Assembly (NCBI RefSeq): GCF_000023105.1
Contig: NC_012669.1
Span: forward strand, 2,543,025 to 2,607,024
Source of the DNA: Beutenbergia cavernae DSM 12333
GTDB lineage: Bacteria; Actinomycetota; Actinomycetes; Actinomycetales; Beutenbergiaceae
Direction: 5' to 3'
Length of the DNA: 64,000 nt
The notes beneath the pieces were generated by a model. It searched no databases. It saw nothing but the letters and a program-made list of their open reading frames with translations, and was not told the DNA's origin. Positions 34,425 through 42,141 of the stretch are shown in pieces. The stretch's first letter is position 1; each line of letters opens with the position of its first letter. Made by a program: the position numbers and the translations under genes.

Positions 34425-35357
34425 TCAGCCCTCGGCGCGGCCGATCCGCCAGTAGCCCATGAACGCCACCTGCGACTTGTCCACCCCGAGGACGCGGACC
34501 AGGTGGCGGCGCAGCGTCTTGATCGCTCCGGCCTCACCGGCGAGCCACGCGTAGAGACCCGCACCGGCGGCGTCGCCGTCGGACACCGGCACCTCCCACA
34601 GGATCTCGGCGTCGACGTCGACGTCGGCCGGCTCGCTCGCATCCGCGAGCGAGGGCGACGGCGTGGTCGCCAGGAGCGCGGCTGCCGCGGCCTGCACCGC
34701 CGCCACGAGGCGCTCGCCATGGGGCGCCGACTCGCGCACCACCCAGGTGACGCGGACGCCGTCGGGCGCCACGAGGTCGAGCACGTCACCGGCCGAGGGC
34801 ACCTCGAGGACGGCGTCGCCGACGCTCCCCGGGTCGGTCAGCGTGAGGTCCTCGAGGATGCGCGCGACGGCCGGCAGCGCCGTCTCGTCGCCAGCGACGA
34901 GGAACGACGTCGCCCCCGCGTGCGGTGCGAACTCGAGCCCGTGGTACGGCCCGGGGTGGTCGGCGTTCGGCCCGAGCAGCACCACCTCGTCGCCGACGCT
35001 CGCCTGGGTCGCCCACGCCGAGGCGGGCCCGCCGTCGCCGTGCAGCACGAAGTCAATGTCCACCTCGCCCACCTCCGGGCGGACGAGACGCGTGGTGTAC
35101 GTGCGGATCGGGTTCCTCTGCGACTCCTCGAGCGTGCGCCACGTCGCGTACCAGTCGGACGACCGGTCGAGGTGCACGAACCGGGAGTCGGGCAGCGGGA
35201 GGATCACCTTGATCCGGGTGTCGAGGCCGGGGTCGGCGAACCGGTCGAGGTCGACGCCCGCGAAGGTCACGCGGAGCAGGCTGTGCCCGAGCCGCTCGAG
35301 ACGGCGCACACGGACGTCGAACATCCGGTACGGGCTGGCCACGGCGGTCGTCGTCAT
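34425..35357 (-). CDS. siderophore-interacting protein, FAD-dependent ferric-siderophore reductase
   Basis: A 310-residue cytosolic reductase that would release iron from imported ferric siderophore. The FAD-binding motif is RTYTTRLVRPEVGEVDIDFV, the usual R-x-Y-T/S of the family, and the NAD(P) part is in SFLVAGDETALPAVARILE. The C terminus KTLRRHLVRVLGVDKSQVAF, with the final GYWRIGRAE, is typical of SIP proteins. The ATG at 35357 is 6 bases after a -10 box and 10 bases after an iron box, so the transcript is probably leaderless. It lies downstream of the uptake genes. Confidence 0.92.
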   Translation of the reverse strand: MTTTAVASPYRMFDVRVRRLERLGHSLLRVTFAGVDLDRFADPGLDTRIKVILPLPDSRFVHLDRSSDWYATWRTLEESQRNPIRTYTTRLVRPEVGEVDIDFVLHGDGGPASAWATQASVGDEVVLLGPNADHPGPYHGLEFAPHAGATSFLVAGDETALPAVARILEDLTLTDPGSVGDAVLEVPSAGDVLDLVAPDGVRVTWVVRESAPHGERLVAAVQAAAAALLATTPSPSLADASEPADVDVDAEILWEVPVSDGDAAGAGLYAWLAGEAGAIKTLRRHLVRVLGVDKSQVAFMGYWRIGRAEG

Positions 35358-35363
35358 GCGCCC

Positions 35364-35369
35364 AGCGTA
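35364..35369 (-). promoter_or_regulatory. -10 box for leaderless SIP transcript
   Basis: TACGCT on the minus strand lies 6 bases before the ATG at 35357. The iron box at 35367-35385 overlaps it. Confidence 0.55.
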
Positions 35370-35385
35370 GGGCAGCCTAACCTCA
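35367..35385. promoter_or_regulatory. DtxR/IdeR-type iron box before the SIP gene
   Basis: GTAGGGCAGCCTAACCTCA matches the consensus TTAGGTTAGSCTAACCTAA at 15 of 19 positions. It overlaps the predicted -10, so iron-loaded DtxR/IdeR would repress the reductase gene when iron is plentiful. Confidence 0.8.
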
Positions 35386-35409
35386 GGTGGCATCCCCCTG
35401 TGGTGCGGA

Positions 35410-37560
35410 TCACGTCGCCTCCCGGCCGCGTGCCCGCCACAGCAGCCACACGAAGTACGGCGCACCGAGGAGCGCGACGAGCAGGCCTGCCGGCACCTGC
35501 GCCGGGGCGATCACCGTCCGCCCCGCGGTGTCCGCGAGACTCACCAGCACGGCGCCCAGCAGGGCGGCGATCCCGATGACCCTCACGTGCCGGGCGCCGA
35601 CGAGCGCCCGCGCCGCGTGCGGGGCGACCAGGCCGACGAAGCCGATCGGGCCGACGGCGGTCACCGCCGCCGCCGTCAGCAGCGCGGCCGCGGTGAGGAA
35701 GACGAGCCGGACACGGGACAGCCGCAGGCCGAGCACCCGTGGGGCGTCGTCGTCGAGCGTCACCAGGTCGAGCTCGCGCCGGCCCGCGAACGCGAGAGGC
35801 ACGACGAGCACGAGAGCGATGACGACGACCCACACGTTCGCCGTCGTGCGCCCGTACGTGGTCCCGGACATCCAGGTCAGCGCGTACGCGACGTTGTACG
35901 GGCTCGTCGCGATGATGACGAGCGTGGTCAGCGCCGTCGCCCCCGCGCTGACCCCGACGCCGACCAGCACCACCCGGTCGGAGTGGAGCCCGCCGCGCGC
36001 CGAGAGTGCGTACACGAGCCCGAACGCCACCAGGGCACCGAGCCCGGCGCCGACCGACACGAACCAGGTCGCGGCGACCGGCACGAGGGAGAGCACGATG
36101 ACGGCCCCGAAGCTCGCCCCGCCCGTGATCCCGAGCAGTCCGGGATCCGCGAGCGGGTTGCGCGCGACCGCCTGGACCATGGTGCCGGCGACGGCGAGCG
36201 CGGCGCCGCCCAGGAGCGCCACGAGAACACGGGGGACGCGTTCCGTCATCACCGCCGTGACCACGCGGCCGGACTGCCCGGAGAGCCAGTTCGCGACGTC
36301 GCCGAGCAGGAGCTTGTGGTCGCCCAGGAGCACGCCCGCGACCGCTGCGGCGACGACGCACACGAGAAGGACGCCGGCCACGCCCCAGGCCCAGCGCACC
36401 GTCCGCAGGCGCGCCCCGATCCCCGCAGCGACCGGGGATCCCGAGTCCCGCAGGCGCCGGGCGAGGACGACGAGGATGATCGCCCCGAGGATCGACGTGA
36501 CGACGCCGGTCGGCACGAGGACGCCGCCCTGGCCACCCATCGGGATGCGGATGAGGACGTCGGCGCCGATGACGACGCCGACGCCGGTCAGCGCCGCGAG
36601 CGGGATGAGCGCCGCGTGGTGGTGCATCCCCGGCACGAGCCGCGCCAGGAGACGGGCGATGACGGGCGCCGCGAGGCCCACGAAGCCGATCGGCCCGGCG
36701 ACGCTCACGGCCGACGCGGCCAGCAGCACGGCGACCACGATCACTCCGGCCCGCGTCCGGCGCACGTCCACGCCCAGGACGCGAGCGGCGTCGTCCCCGA
36801 GCGCGAGCAGGTCGAGCCGCCGGCTGTACAGCAGGAGGAGCGCGACGCCGACGAGCGCGACCGGCGCGATCCGCAGCACGTTCTCCGCGCCGGACTGCAC
36901 GATCGAGCCCGCTCCCCACGCGAAGAGCCCGGTCGTCTCCTGCGCCCGCAGGATGAGCAGCAGCGACGTGACCGAGGACAGCGCCAGCGTGATCGCCGAC
37001 CCCGCCAGCACCAGGCGCGTGGGACCGGCGGCCCCGGCGCGCGAGAGCGTCAGCACGAGCGCCGCGGCGGCGAGCCCGCCGAGGAACGCCAGCGTCCACG
37101 CGACCGGCAGCGGAACCACGAGGCCGAACGCGGCGACGGCGACGACGGCGAAGTAGCCGCCGGCGTTGACGCCGAGCGTGTCGGGTGACGCCAGCGGGTT
37201 GCGGGCCACGGACTGCAGCGCCGAGCCCGCCGCGCCGAGCACGACGCCGACGATGACGCCGGCGCCGAGCCTCGGGAGTCGCGACGCGACGAGGACGGCG
37301 GCGTCCGTGTCGTCCAGCCCCGTGAACAACGCCATGAGCAGGTCGAACGCACCGAGGTCGGAGGTTCCCTGCGTGACGTGCACGGCGCAGAGCAGGGCGA
37401 CGAGCGCGCCGGTCAGCGTGTACACGCCGACCATCCCGAGGGAACGCCGCACGCGGTGCGGCTGGCCCGTCGGGTCCGGGAGCGCGATCGCTGCCGGGTC
37501 GTCGACGTCGGACGACGACCCGGCCGCGGATGCGGACATCGATGACACGGCCGGGCTCAC
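35410..37560 (-). CDS. fused double FecCD-family iron-siderophore permease (FhuB-like)
   Basis: A 716-residue inner-membrane protein made of two FecCD permease halves in one chain. Each half has the signature ARNPLA (one with SPDTLGVN, the other DPGLLGIT) and the segment GPIGFVGL. About twenty membrane segments are expected. The first half covers residues about 40-370 and the second 385-716. A fusion means the protein can form the whole channel, as in FhuB. It starts 16 bases after the lipoprotein stop, with a GTG. The partner ATPase is at 38616. Confidence 0.92.
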   Translation of the reverse strand: MSPAVSSMSASAAGSSSDVDDPAAIALPDPTGQPHRVRRSLGMVGVYTLTGALVALLCAVHVTQGTSDLGAFDLLMALFTGLDDTDAAVLVASRLPRLGAGVIVGVVLGAAGSALQSVARNPLASPDTLGVNAGGYFAVVAVAAFGLVVPLPVAWTLAFLGGLAAAALVLTLSRAGAAGPTRLVLAGSAITLALSSVTSLLLILRAQETTGLFAWGAGSIVQSGAENVLRIAPVALVGVALLLLYSRRLDLLALGDDAARVLGVDVRRTRAGVIVVAVLLAASAVSVAGPIGFVGLAAPVIARLLARLVPGMHHHAALIPLAALTGVGVVIGADVLIRIPMGGQGGVLVPTGVVTSILGAIILVVLARRLRDSGSPVAAGIGARLRTVRWAWGVAGVLLVCVVAAAVAGVLLGDHKLLLGDVANWLSGQSGRVVTAVMTERVPRVLVALLGGAALAVAGTMVQAVARNPLADPGLLGITGGASFGAVIVLSLVPVAATWFVSVGAGLGALVAFGLVYALSARGGLHSDRVVLVGVGVSAGATALTTLVIIATSPYNVAYALTWMSGTTYGRTTANVWVVVIALVLVVPLAFAGRRELDLVTLDDDAPRVLGLRLSRVRLVFLTAAALLTAAAVTAVGPIGFVGLVAPHAARALVGARHVRVIGIAALLGAVLVSLADTAGRTVIAPAQVPAGLLVALLGAPYFVWLLWRARGREAT

Positions 37561-37576
37561 GCCCGGGAGGTCGTGC

Positions 37577-38569
37577 TCACGACGTGAGCGCGGTCACGGT
37601 GGCGTCGATGAACGCCTCTGCGGACGCGGTCCCGCCGAACTGCCAGATCCCGTCGGGCAGCCGGTAGACCTGACCGGACTCGACGAACGGCAGTCCCGTC
37701 CACACCGGGTTCGTCCCGAGGCCGTCGACGAACGGGTCGCCCCCGTCCGTGTCGTTCGCGAGGTAGACGAAGTGCGTGTCGTCCGGCAGCGCGAGGAGAC
37801 CCTCGACGTCGGTCGCGGCGAGCCCGTAGTCGGGATCGCCTTCGCCTTCCCAGCCGTTGACGAGGCCGAGCTCGCCCGCGACGGCGCCGAGCATCGAGCC
37901 GGTCGTGAACATGCGGACCGAGACCACGCCGGCGTCGTTCCAGCCGTCGGCCATGGTGAACGTCGCGCCGTCGAGGCCAGCGTCCGCGAGTGCGGCGGCG
38001 CCGTCCTCGAGGGCAGTCTGGAAGCCGGACCACAGCTCGTCGGCCTGCTCCTGGGTGCCCGTTGCCTGACCCAGGAGGTCAAGCGTCCGCTCCATGTGGC
38101 CGAGCGGGTCCTCGGCGTTCGACCCGCGCAGCGCGAGGACGGGGACGCTCGTGGCGATCTGGTCGATGACCGTCTCGGGGAGGTCGGTCGTGGTCACGAC
38201 GAGGTCGGCGTCGAGGCCGACGATCGAGTCCACGCTCGGCTCGCCGCGGCCGCCGACGTCGGTGACGCCCTCGGGAAGCGGCACGATCGTGTCCCAGGCC
38301 TCGTAGCCGGCGTTGTCGGCGTTCCCGACGGGCGTGACGCCGAGGGACAGCAGGTGCTCCGTCAGCCCCCACTCGAGGGAGACGACGTCGACCGCCGGTG
38401 CGTCGAGCGTGATCTCCTCCCCGCGGTCGTCGACGATCGTGACGGGACCCGACGCCGCGGCGTCCGTCTCGGGCGTGGTGGCGTCGTCGGCGGGTGCCTC
38501 GGTCGTCCCGCAGGCCGCGAGCAGCAGAACGGCGGCGGCCGCGGGCAGGGCGAAGAGTCGTCGGTTCAT
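37577..38569 (-). CDS. iron-siderophore ABC transporter, substrate-binding lipoprotein
   Basis: A 330-residue periplasmic-binding-type lipoprotein of the FecB/BtuF class III fold. The signal MNRRLFALPAAAAVLLLAAC ends in the lipobox LAAC. The core begins VTIVDDRGEEITLDAPAVDV and contains EPSVDSIVGLDADLVVTT, the usual motif. The ATG at 38569 is chosen for the signal peptide; the Shine-Dalgarno is weak. It lies between the ATPase (46 bases upstream) and the permease. Confidence 0.92.
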   Translation of the reverse strand: MNRRLFALPAAAAVLLLAACGTTEAPADDATTPETDAAASGPVTIVDDRGEEITLDAPAVDVVSLEWGLTEHLLSLGVTPVGNADNAGYEAWDTIVPLPEGVTDVGGRGEPSVDSIVGLDADLVVTTTDLPETVIDQIATSVPVLALRGSNAEDPLGHMERTLDLLGQATGTQEQADELWSGFQTALEDGAAALADAGLDGATFTMADGWNDAGVVSVRMFTTGSMLGAVAGELGLVNGWEGEGDPDYGLAATDVEGLLALPDDTHFVYLANDTDGGDPFVDGLGTNPVWTGLPFVESGQVYRLPDGIWQFGGTASAEAFIDATVTALTS

Positions 38570-38615
38570 GTCGGGTGTGCTTTCGGTGAGGGTGCCGGGC
38601 CGTGGCCCGAGGGGG

Positions 38616-39467
38616 TCAGACGGTGGCGAGCGCCGGGCGCGCACGGTGCGTGTGCCGGCCGACCGGCCGGGTCCGCAGGCGCCCGCTGACGTGGTCGACC
38701 TCGACCTCCACCTGGATGCCGTAGCAGGTGCTGAGGGCGTCCGCCGTGAAGACGTCGCCCGGTGCGCCGTGCGCGACGATCCGGCCGGAGGCCAGCAGCG
38801 CGACGTCGTCGGCGACCGCGGCAGCCTGGTCGAGGTCGTGCAGGACGACGCCGACCGCCACGTCGTGGGCGTCGGCGAGATCCCGCACGATGTCGAGGAT
38901 CTCGACCTGGTAGCGCAGGTCGAGGTACGTGGTCGGCTCGTCGAGGAGCAGGACGTCGGTGCGCTGCGCGAGGCACGAGGCCAACCACACGCGCTGACGC
39001 TCGCCGCCGGAGAGCTCGTCGACGGGGCGCCCGGCCATCGCGTCGACGCCCGTCGTGGACATCGCCCAGGTGACGACGTCGTCGCCCTCGGTGTCCGTGT
39101 TCCGCCACCGGCCGCGGTAAGGGTGCCGGCCGTACGCGACGACCTCGCGCACGCTCACGCCACCCGGGGTCGAACGCGACTGGGACAGCAGGGTCACGCG
39201 TCGCGCGAACTCCTTGGGCGTGAGGGCGAACGCGTCCTCGTCGCCGAGCGTGACGGTCCCGCCGGAGGCGGGATGGAGCCGGGCGAGCGACCGCAGCAGC
39301 GTCGACTTCCCGCTACCGTTCGGTCCGACGAGCGCGAGCACGCGACCGCGCTGCAGGTCGAGCGTCGCACCCCGCACCACGCACCGGTCGTCGTAGCACA
39401 GCTCGAGGTTCGCCCCGCAGAGGGTCGCCCGTGGGGGCGTCGTCGCGGGCACGCTCTCGGTCGTCAC
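38616..39467 (-). CDS. iron-siderophore ABC transporter, ATP-binding protein (FecE-like)
   Basis: A 283-residue ATPase powering the siderophore importer. Walker A is GPNGSGKST, the signature is LSGGERQRV, Walker B is VLLLDEPTTYLD and the switch His is in LHDLDQA. First gene of the iron operon, followed by the lipoprotein. The GTG at 39467 is 6 bases after TATCCT, so it is probably leaderless, and the iron box overlaps that promoter. Confidence 0.93.
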   Translation of the reverse strand: MTTESVPATTPPRATLCGANLELCYDDRCVVRGATLDLQRGRVLALVGPNGSGKSTLLRSLARLHPASGGTVTLGDEDAFALTPKEFARRVTLLSQSRSTPGGVSVREVVAYGRHPYRGRWRNTDTEGDDVVTWAMSTTGVDAMAGRPVDELSGGERQRVWLASCLAQRTDVLLLDEPTTYLDLRYQVEILDIVRDLADAHDVAVGVVLHDLDQAAAVADDVALLASGRIVAHGAPGDVFTADALSTCYGIQVEVEVDHVSGRLRTRPVGRHTHRARPALATV

Positions 39468-39471
39468 ACCG

Positions 39472-39490
39472 TGAGGATAGCCTCACCTTT
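39472..39490. promoter_or_regulatory. DtxR/IdeR-type iron box before the siderophore uptake operon
   Basis: TGAGGATAGCCTCACCTTT matches the 19-base consensus at 14 positions and overlaps the -10 of the uptake operon. It implies iron-dependent repression. Confidence 0.75.
39474..39479 (-). promoter_or_regulatory. -10 box for leaderless siderophore operon transcript
   Basis: TATCCT on the minus strand lies 6 bases before the GTG at 39467 and is embedded in the iron box. Confidence 0.55.
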
Positions 39491-39665
39491 CCCGTACGCG
39501 GAATCCCCCGGCACGAGACGCGCGTCACACGCGGGCGTCCGGCGGCGTCGGGTGAGCCGTGGCGCGGCGCGGCACGGTGCGGCTGCGAAGATGGACGACG
39601 GCAGCTACCGCGCGCCGCTGATCCCGACCCAGGGCTGAGCCGGCGACGAACCCGAGGAGCGTGAC

Positions 39666-40220
39666 GTGACGGCATCACGCTCGGCTGTCTGGACCGTGCC
39701 GAACCTGCTGTCGTTCGCCCGGCTCGCCCTCCTGCCGGTCTTCGCCTGGCTGCTGCTGACCGACCGTACCGGTGCGGCGATCGTCGTTCTCGCCGTCCTC
39801 GGCTCCACGGACTGGCTCGACGGCTACCTCGCGCGGCGGCTCGGGCAGGTGACGCTGCTCGGCGAGCGGCTCGATCCGCTCGCCGACCGCATCAGCGTCA
39901 TCGTCGTCGGCCTCACCCTCGCGTGGGCGGGGTTGCTGCCGTGGCTCGTGCTCGCCGTCATCGTGGCCGTCGACGCCACTCTCCTCGTGCTCGCGTGGGC
40001 GTGGTTCCGCGGCTCACCCGATCTCCCCGTGACCCGCGTCGGCAAGCTGCGCACGCTGTTGCTGCTGCTCGCGCTGCCGATGCTCCTGCTCGCCGACGCC
40101 GTCGCTGCGTTGGCCTGGTTGCGCCCGGTCGGCCTGGTGCTGGCCGTGCTCGGCGCCCTCGGGCACGTGCTGGCCGGTGTGGGGTACGCCCGCGGGATGG
40201 CCCGGTCGCGCCGCCTCTGA
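39666..40220 (+). CDS. CDP-alcohol phosphatidyltransferase family protein
   Basis: A 184-residue membrane enzyme that transfers a phosphatidyl group from CDP-diacylglycerol to an alcohol. The full motif is present: Asp52-Gly53, Ala56-Arg57, Gly66, Asp70 and Asp74, which bind the metals. About five membrane segments follow. It resembles PgsA-type phosphatidylglycerophosphate synthases, but inositol or other acceptors are possible. The GTG start has GAGGAGC at 5 bases. The 175-base gap before it holds no clear gene. Confidence 0.88.
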   Translation: MTASRSAVWTVPNLLSFARLALLPVFAWLLLTDRTGAAIVVLAVLGSTDWLDGYLARRLGQVTLLGERLDPLADRISVIVVGLTLAWAGLLPWLVLAVIVAVDATLLVLAWAWFRGSPDLPVTRVGKLRTLLLLLALPMLLLADAVAALAWLRPVGLVLAVLGALGHVLAGVGYARGMARSRRL

Positions 40221-40286
40221 CCGGGCCAGGGGTTCTCACATCATGGGACCCGGCACGACGTCCCGAGCGCGGCACCCGCCCCTGAA

Positions 40287-40292
40287 TAGGGT
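40287..40292 (+). promoter_or_regulatory. -10 box before the uORF and flavin reductase
   Basis: TAGGGT, a good actinobacterial -10, would start transcription near 40299 and give a 30-base leader with a GAGGAG Shine-Dalgarno before the 34-codon ORF. Confidence 0.5.
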
Positions 40293-40328
40293 CGGCGTCG
40301 TTCCCGCCCCGTCACGAGGAGCCGTCCC

Positions 40329-40433
40329 ATGGCCACGTCGCACCTCCACGCCGCTCTCCAGCTCGGCCGCGCGGGGTCCCTGTGTCCGACGAAGGCCCGG
40401 CTCCGACCCCTCGGCTTCGAGCCGGTCGAGTGA
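40329..40433 (+). CDS. 34-residue upstream ORF before the flavin reductase gene
   Basis: A 34-codon ORF (start MATSHLHAALQLGRAG, end LRPLGFEPVE) has the strongest Shine-Dalgarno in its neighbourhood, GAGGAG (40315-40320) 8 bases before the ATG. Its TGA overlaps the GTG of the flavin reductase gene (GTGA). It may be a leader peptide coupling translation of the reductase. Alternatively the two frames reflect a frameshift near the start of a longer protein. No similarity is recognised. Confidence 0.45.
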   Translation: MATSHLHAALQLGRAGSLCPTKARLRPLGFEPVE

Positions 40434-40984
40434 CCGCCGAGATCGTTCGACCGGACACGGCACGGTCGAACGGGAGCGAGCACGACGCCGTCGACGCTGC
40501 GGCGTTCAAGGCCCTCTTCCGCCGGCACCCCGCGGGCGTCGCCGTCGTCACGTTCGCCGACTCCACCGCCGGCGGCTCTCGCCCGGTCGGGTTCACGGCG
40601 ACGTCGGTCATCTCCGTCTCGGCGTCGCCGGCGGTGCTCGCGTTCGTCGTCGCCTCCGCCTCGTCGTCCTGGCCGGGCCTGTCCCGCGCGGGGACCGCCG
40701 TCGTCAACCTCCTCGCCCACAGCCACTCGGACCTGTCCACCAGGTTCGCGACACCGGGCATCGACCGGTTCGCCGGCGTCGACTGGGAGGACCTGCCGTC
40801 GGGCGAGCCGCACCTCCTCGGGGCGGCGTCGTGGGCGCGGGTCGCTATCGCGGAGCGGCACCCCGCCGGCGACAGCTTCCTCGTCGTCGCGCCGGTGATC
40901 GAGGTTCACGCCTCTTCCGACCACGACCCGCTCGTCTTCCTCGACCGCAGGTACCACCGGCTCGGCGAGCACGGCCACCCCTGA
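40430..40984 (+). CDS. flavin reductase family protein
   Basis: A 184-residue flavin reductase-like domain protein that binds FMN or FAD and reduces it with NAD(P)H, often for a partner monooxygenase. The typical start of the domain is FKALFRRHPAGVAVVT, followed by FTATSVISVSASPAVLAF, and the C terminus LVFLDRRYHRL is typical. The GTG at 40430 overlaps the 34-codon ORF; a second GTG at 40382 gives 16 more residues but only a weak Shine-Dalgarno. No monooxygenase is adjacent in the operon. Confidence 0.85.
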   Translation: MTAEIVRPDTARSNGSEHDAVDAAAFKALFRRHPAGVAVVTFADSTAGGSRPVGFTATSVISVSASPAVLAFVVASASSSWPGLSRAGTAVVNLLAHSHSDLSTRFATPGIDRFAGVDWEDLPSGEPHLLGAASWARVAIAERHPAGDSFLVVAPVIEVHASSDHDPLVFLDRRYHRLGEHGHP

Positions 40985-41012
40985 CGCGAGACGCGCCGCT
41001 GCGGGGCCACCC

Positions 41013-41393
41013 TCAGCCGACGGCGATGGCCTCGATCTCCACGAGTAGCGCGGGGTCCGCGAGCTGCGCGACGACGAGGAGCGTCGCGGCGGGACGCTCG
41101 GCGGGGAGCGACGCGGCAGTCGCCTCGATGAACGGCTCGATGTGGGCCGGATCGGTCAGGTAGACCGTGTACTTCGCGATCGCGTCGATGCCGAGGCCGC
41201 CCTCTGCCAGCACGGCCGCGAGGTTCGCGATCGCGAGCCTCGCCTGCTCCGCGACGCCGTCGCCCGGCGCGCCGTCGGGGCCGACGCCGACCTGCCCCGA
41301 CACGTACACCGTGCGCTGCGCGTCGGTCACGAGCGCACCCTGGCTGTAGAACGGCGATCTGGCGAGACCTTCGGGGTCGAGCGTGGTGATCAT
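41013..41393 (-). CDS. Rid family (YjgF/YER057c/UK114) protein without the RidA arginine
   Basis: A 126-residue protein with the Rid fold (SPFYSQGALVTDAQRTVYVS, then GGLGIDAIAKYTVYLTDP). In RidA proteins an Arg in the segment P-A-R-S/A binds the carboxylate of imine intermediates. Here the segment reads RPAATLLVV, so that Arg is absent and 2-aminoacrylate deaminase activity is doubtful. It fits one of the non-RidA subfamilies. The ATG at 41393 is set by GAGGAGG 5 bases upstream. Confidence 0.85.
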   Translation of the reverse strand: MITTLDPEGLARSPFYSQGALVTDAQRTVYVSGQVGVGPDGAPGDGVAEQARLAIANLAAVLAEGGLGIDAIAKYTVYLTDPAHIEPFIEATAASLPAERPAATLLVVAQLADPALLVEIEAIAVG

Positions 41394-41475
41394 CGTGCCT
41401 CCTCGTTCGGTGTGAGGCGCCCACCGTGTCACCCGGCGCCGACAACGGCCGTCGGCCGCCGCGCGCTGCGCACCG

Positions 41476-42132
41476 TCACCGTCGCAGGGCGACCCGCGCG
41501 AGCGTGTTCCCCAGCCACTGGGCCAGCTGCACGACGACGACCATGACGACGACGACGATCGCCGTCACGCCCCAGTCGTACTGCCGGTATCCGTACACGA
41601 TCGCGAAGTCGCCCAGACCCCCGCCGCCGACGTACCCGGCCATCGCCGACATGTCGAGCACGCCCACGAACAGGAACGTGTAGCCCAGGATGAGCGGGGC
41701 GAGCGCCTCGGGGATCAGGATCGTGCGGATGATGCGCCACGGCGACGCGCCCATCGCGCGGGCGGCCTCGACGACCCCCGGATCGATCGCCACCAGGTTC
41801 TGCTCCACGAGGCGCGCGAACACGAAGCCCGCCATGAGACTCATCGCGAACGTCGCCGGCTCCGTGCCGATCGTCGTCCCGACGACGTTCAGCGTGAGCG
41901 GCCCGATCGCCACCAGGAAGATGAGGAACGGGATCGGCCGCACGATGTTGACGGCGAGGTTGAGGACGGCGAAGACCCCGCGGTTGGACAGGAGGTTCCC
42001 GCGCCGCGTGACGTACAGCCCGATCCCGATCGCGAGCCCGAGGATCCCGCCGGCGAGCATCGTCCAGCCGACCATGTACAGCGTCTGCTGGACGGCCAGG
42101 AGGAAGGTGTCGCCGAGACGATTCCAGTCCAT
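41476..42132 (-). CDS. metI: methionine ABC importer permease MetI
   Basis: A 218-residue five-segment permease. The EAA loop reads VEAARAMGASPWRIIRTILI, and the N-terminal DTFLLAVQQTLYMVGWTML is characteristic of MetI. It forms a dimer that moves methionine released by MetQ, powered by MetN. It begins 9 bases after the metN stop; last gene of the metQ-metN-metI operon. Confidence 0.93.
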   Translation of the reverse strand: MDWNRLGDTFLLAVQQTLYMVGWTMLAGGILGLAIGIGLYVTRRGNLLSNRGVFAVLNLAVNIVRPIPFLIFLVAIGPLTLNVVGTTIGTEPATFAMSLMAGFVFARLVEQNLVAIDPGVVEAARAMGASPWRIIRTILIPEALAPLILGYTFLFVGVLDMSAMAGYVGGGGLGDFAIVYGYRQYDWGVTAIVVVVMVVVVQLAQWLGNTLARVALRR

Positions 42133-42141
42133 CAGGGCACC

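Noticed and set aside
39591-39638. A 15-codon ORF (MDDGSYRAPLIPTQG) before the CDP-alcohol transferase
   Set aside because: There is no convincing Shine-Dalgarno and it does not overlap the next start. It could be chance.
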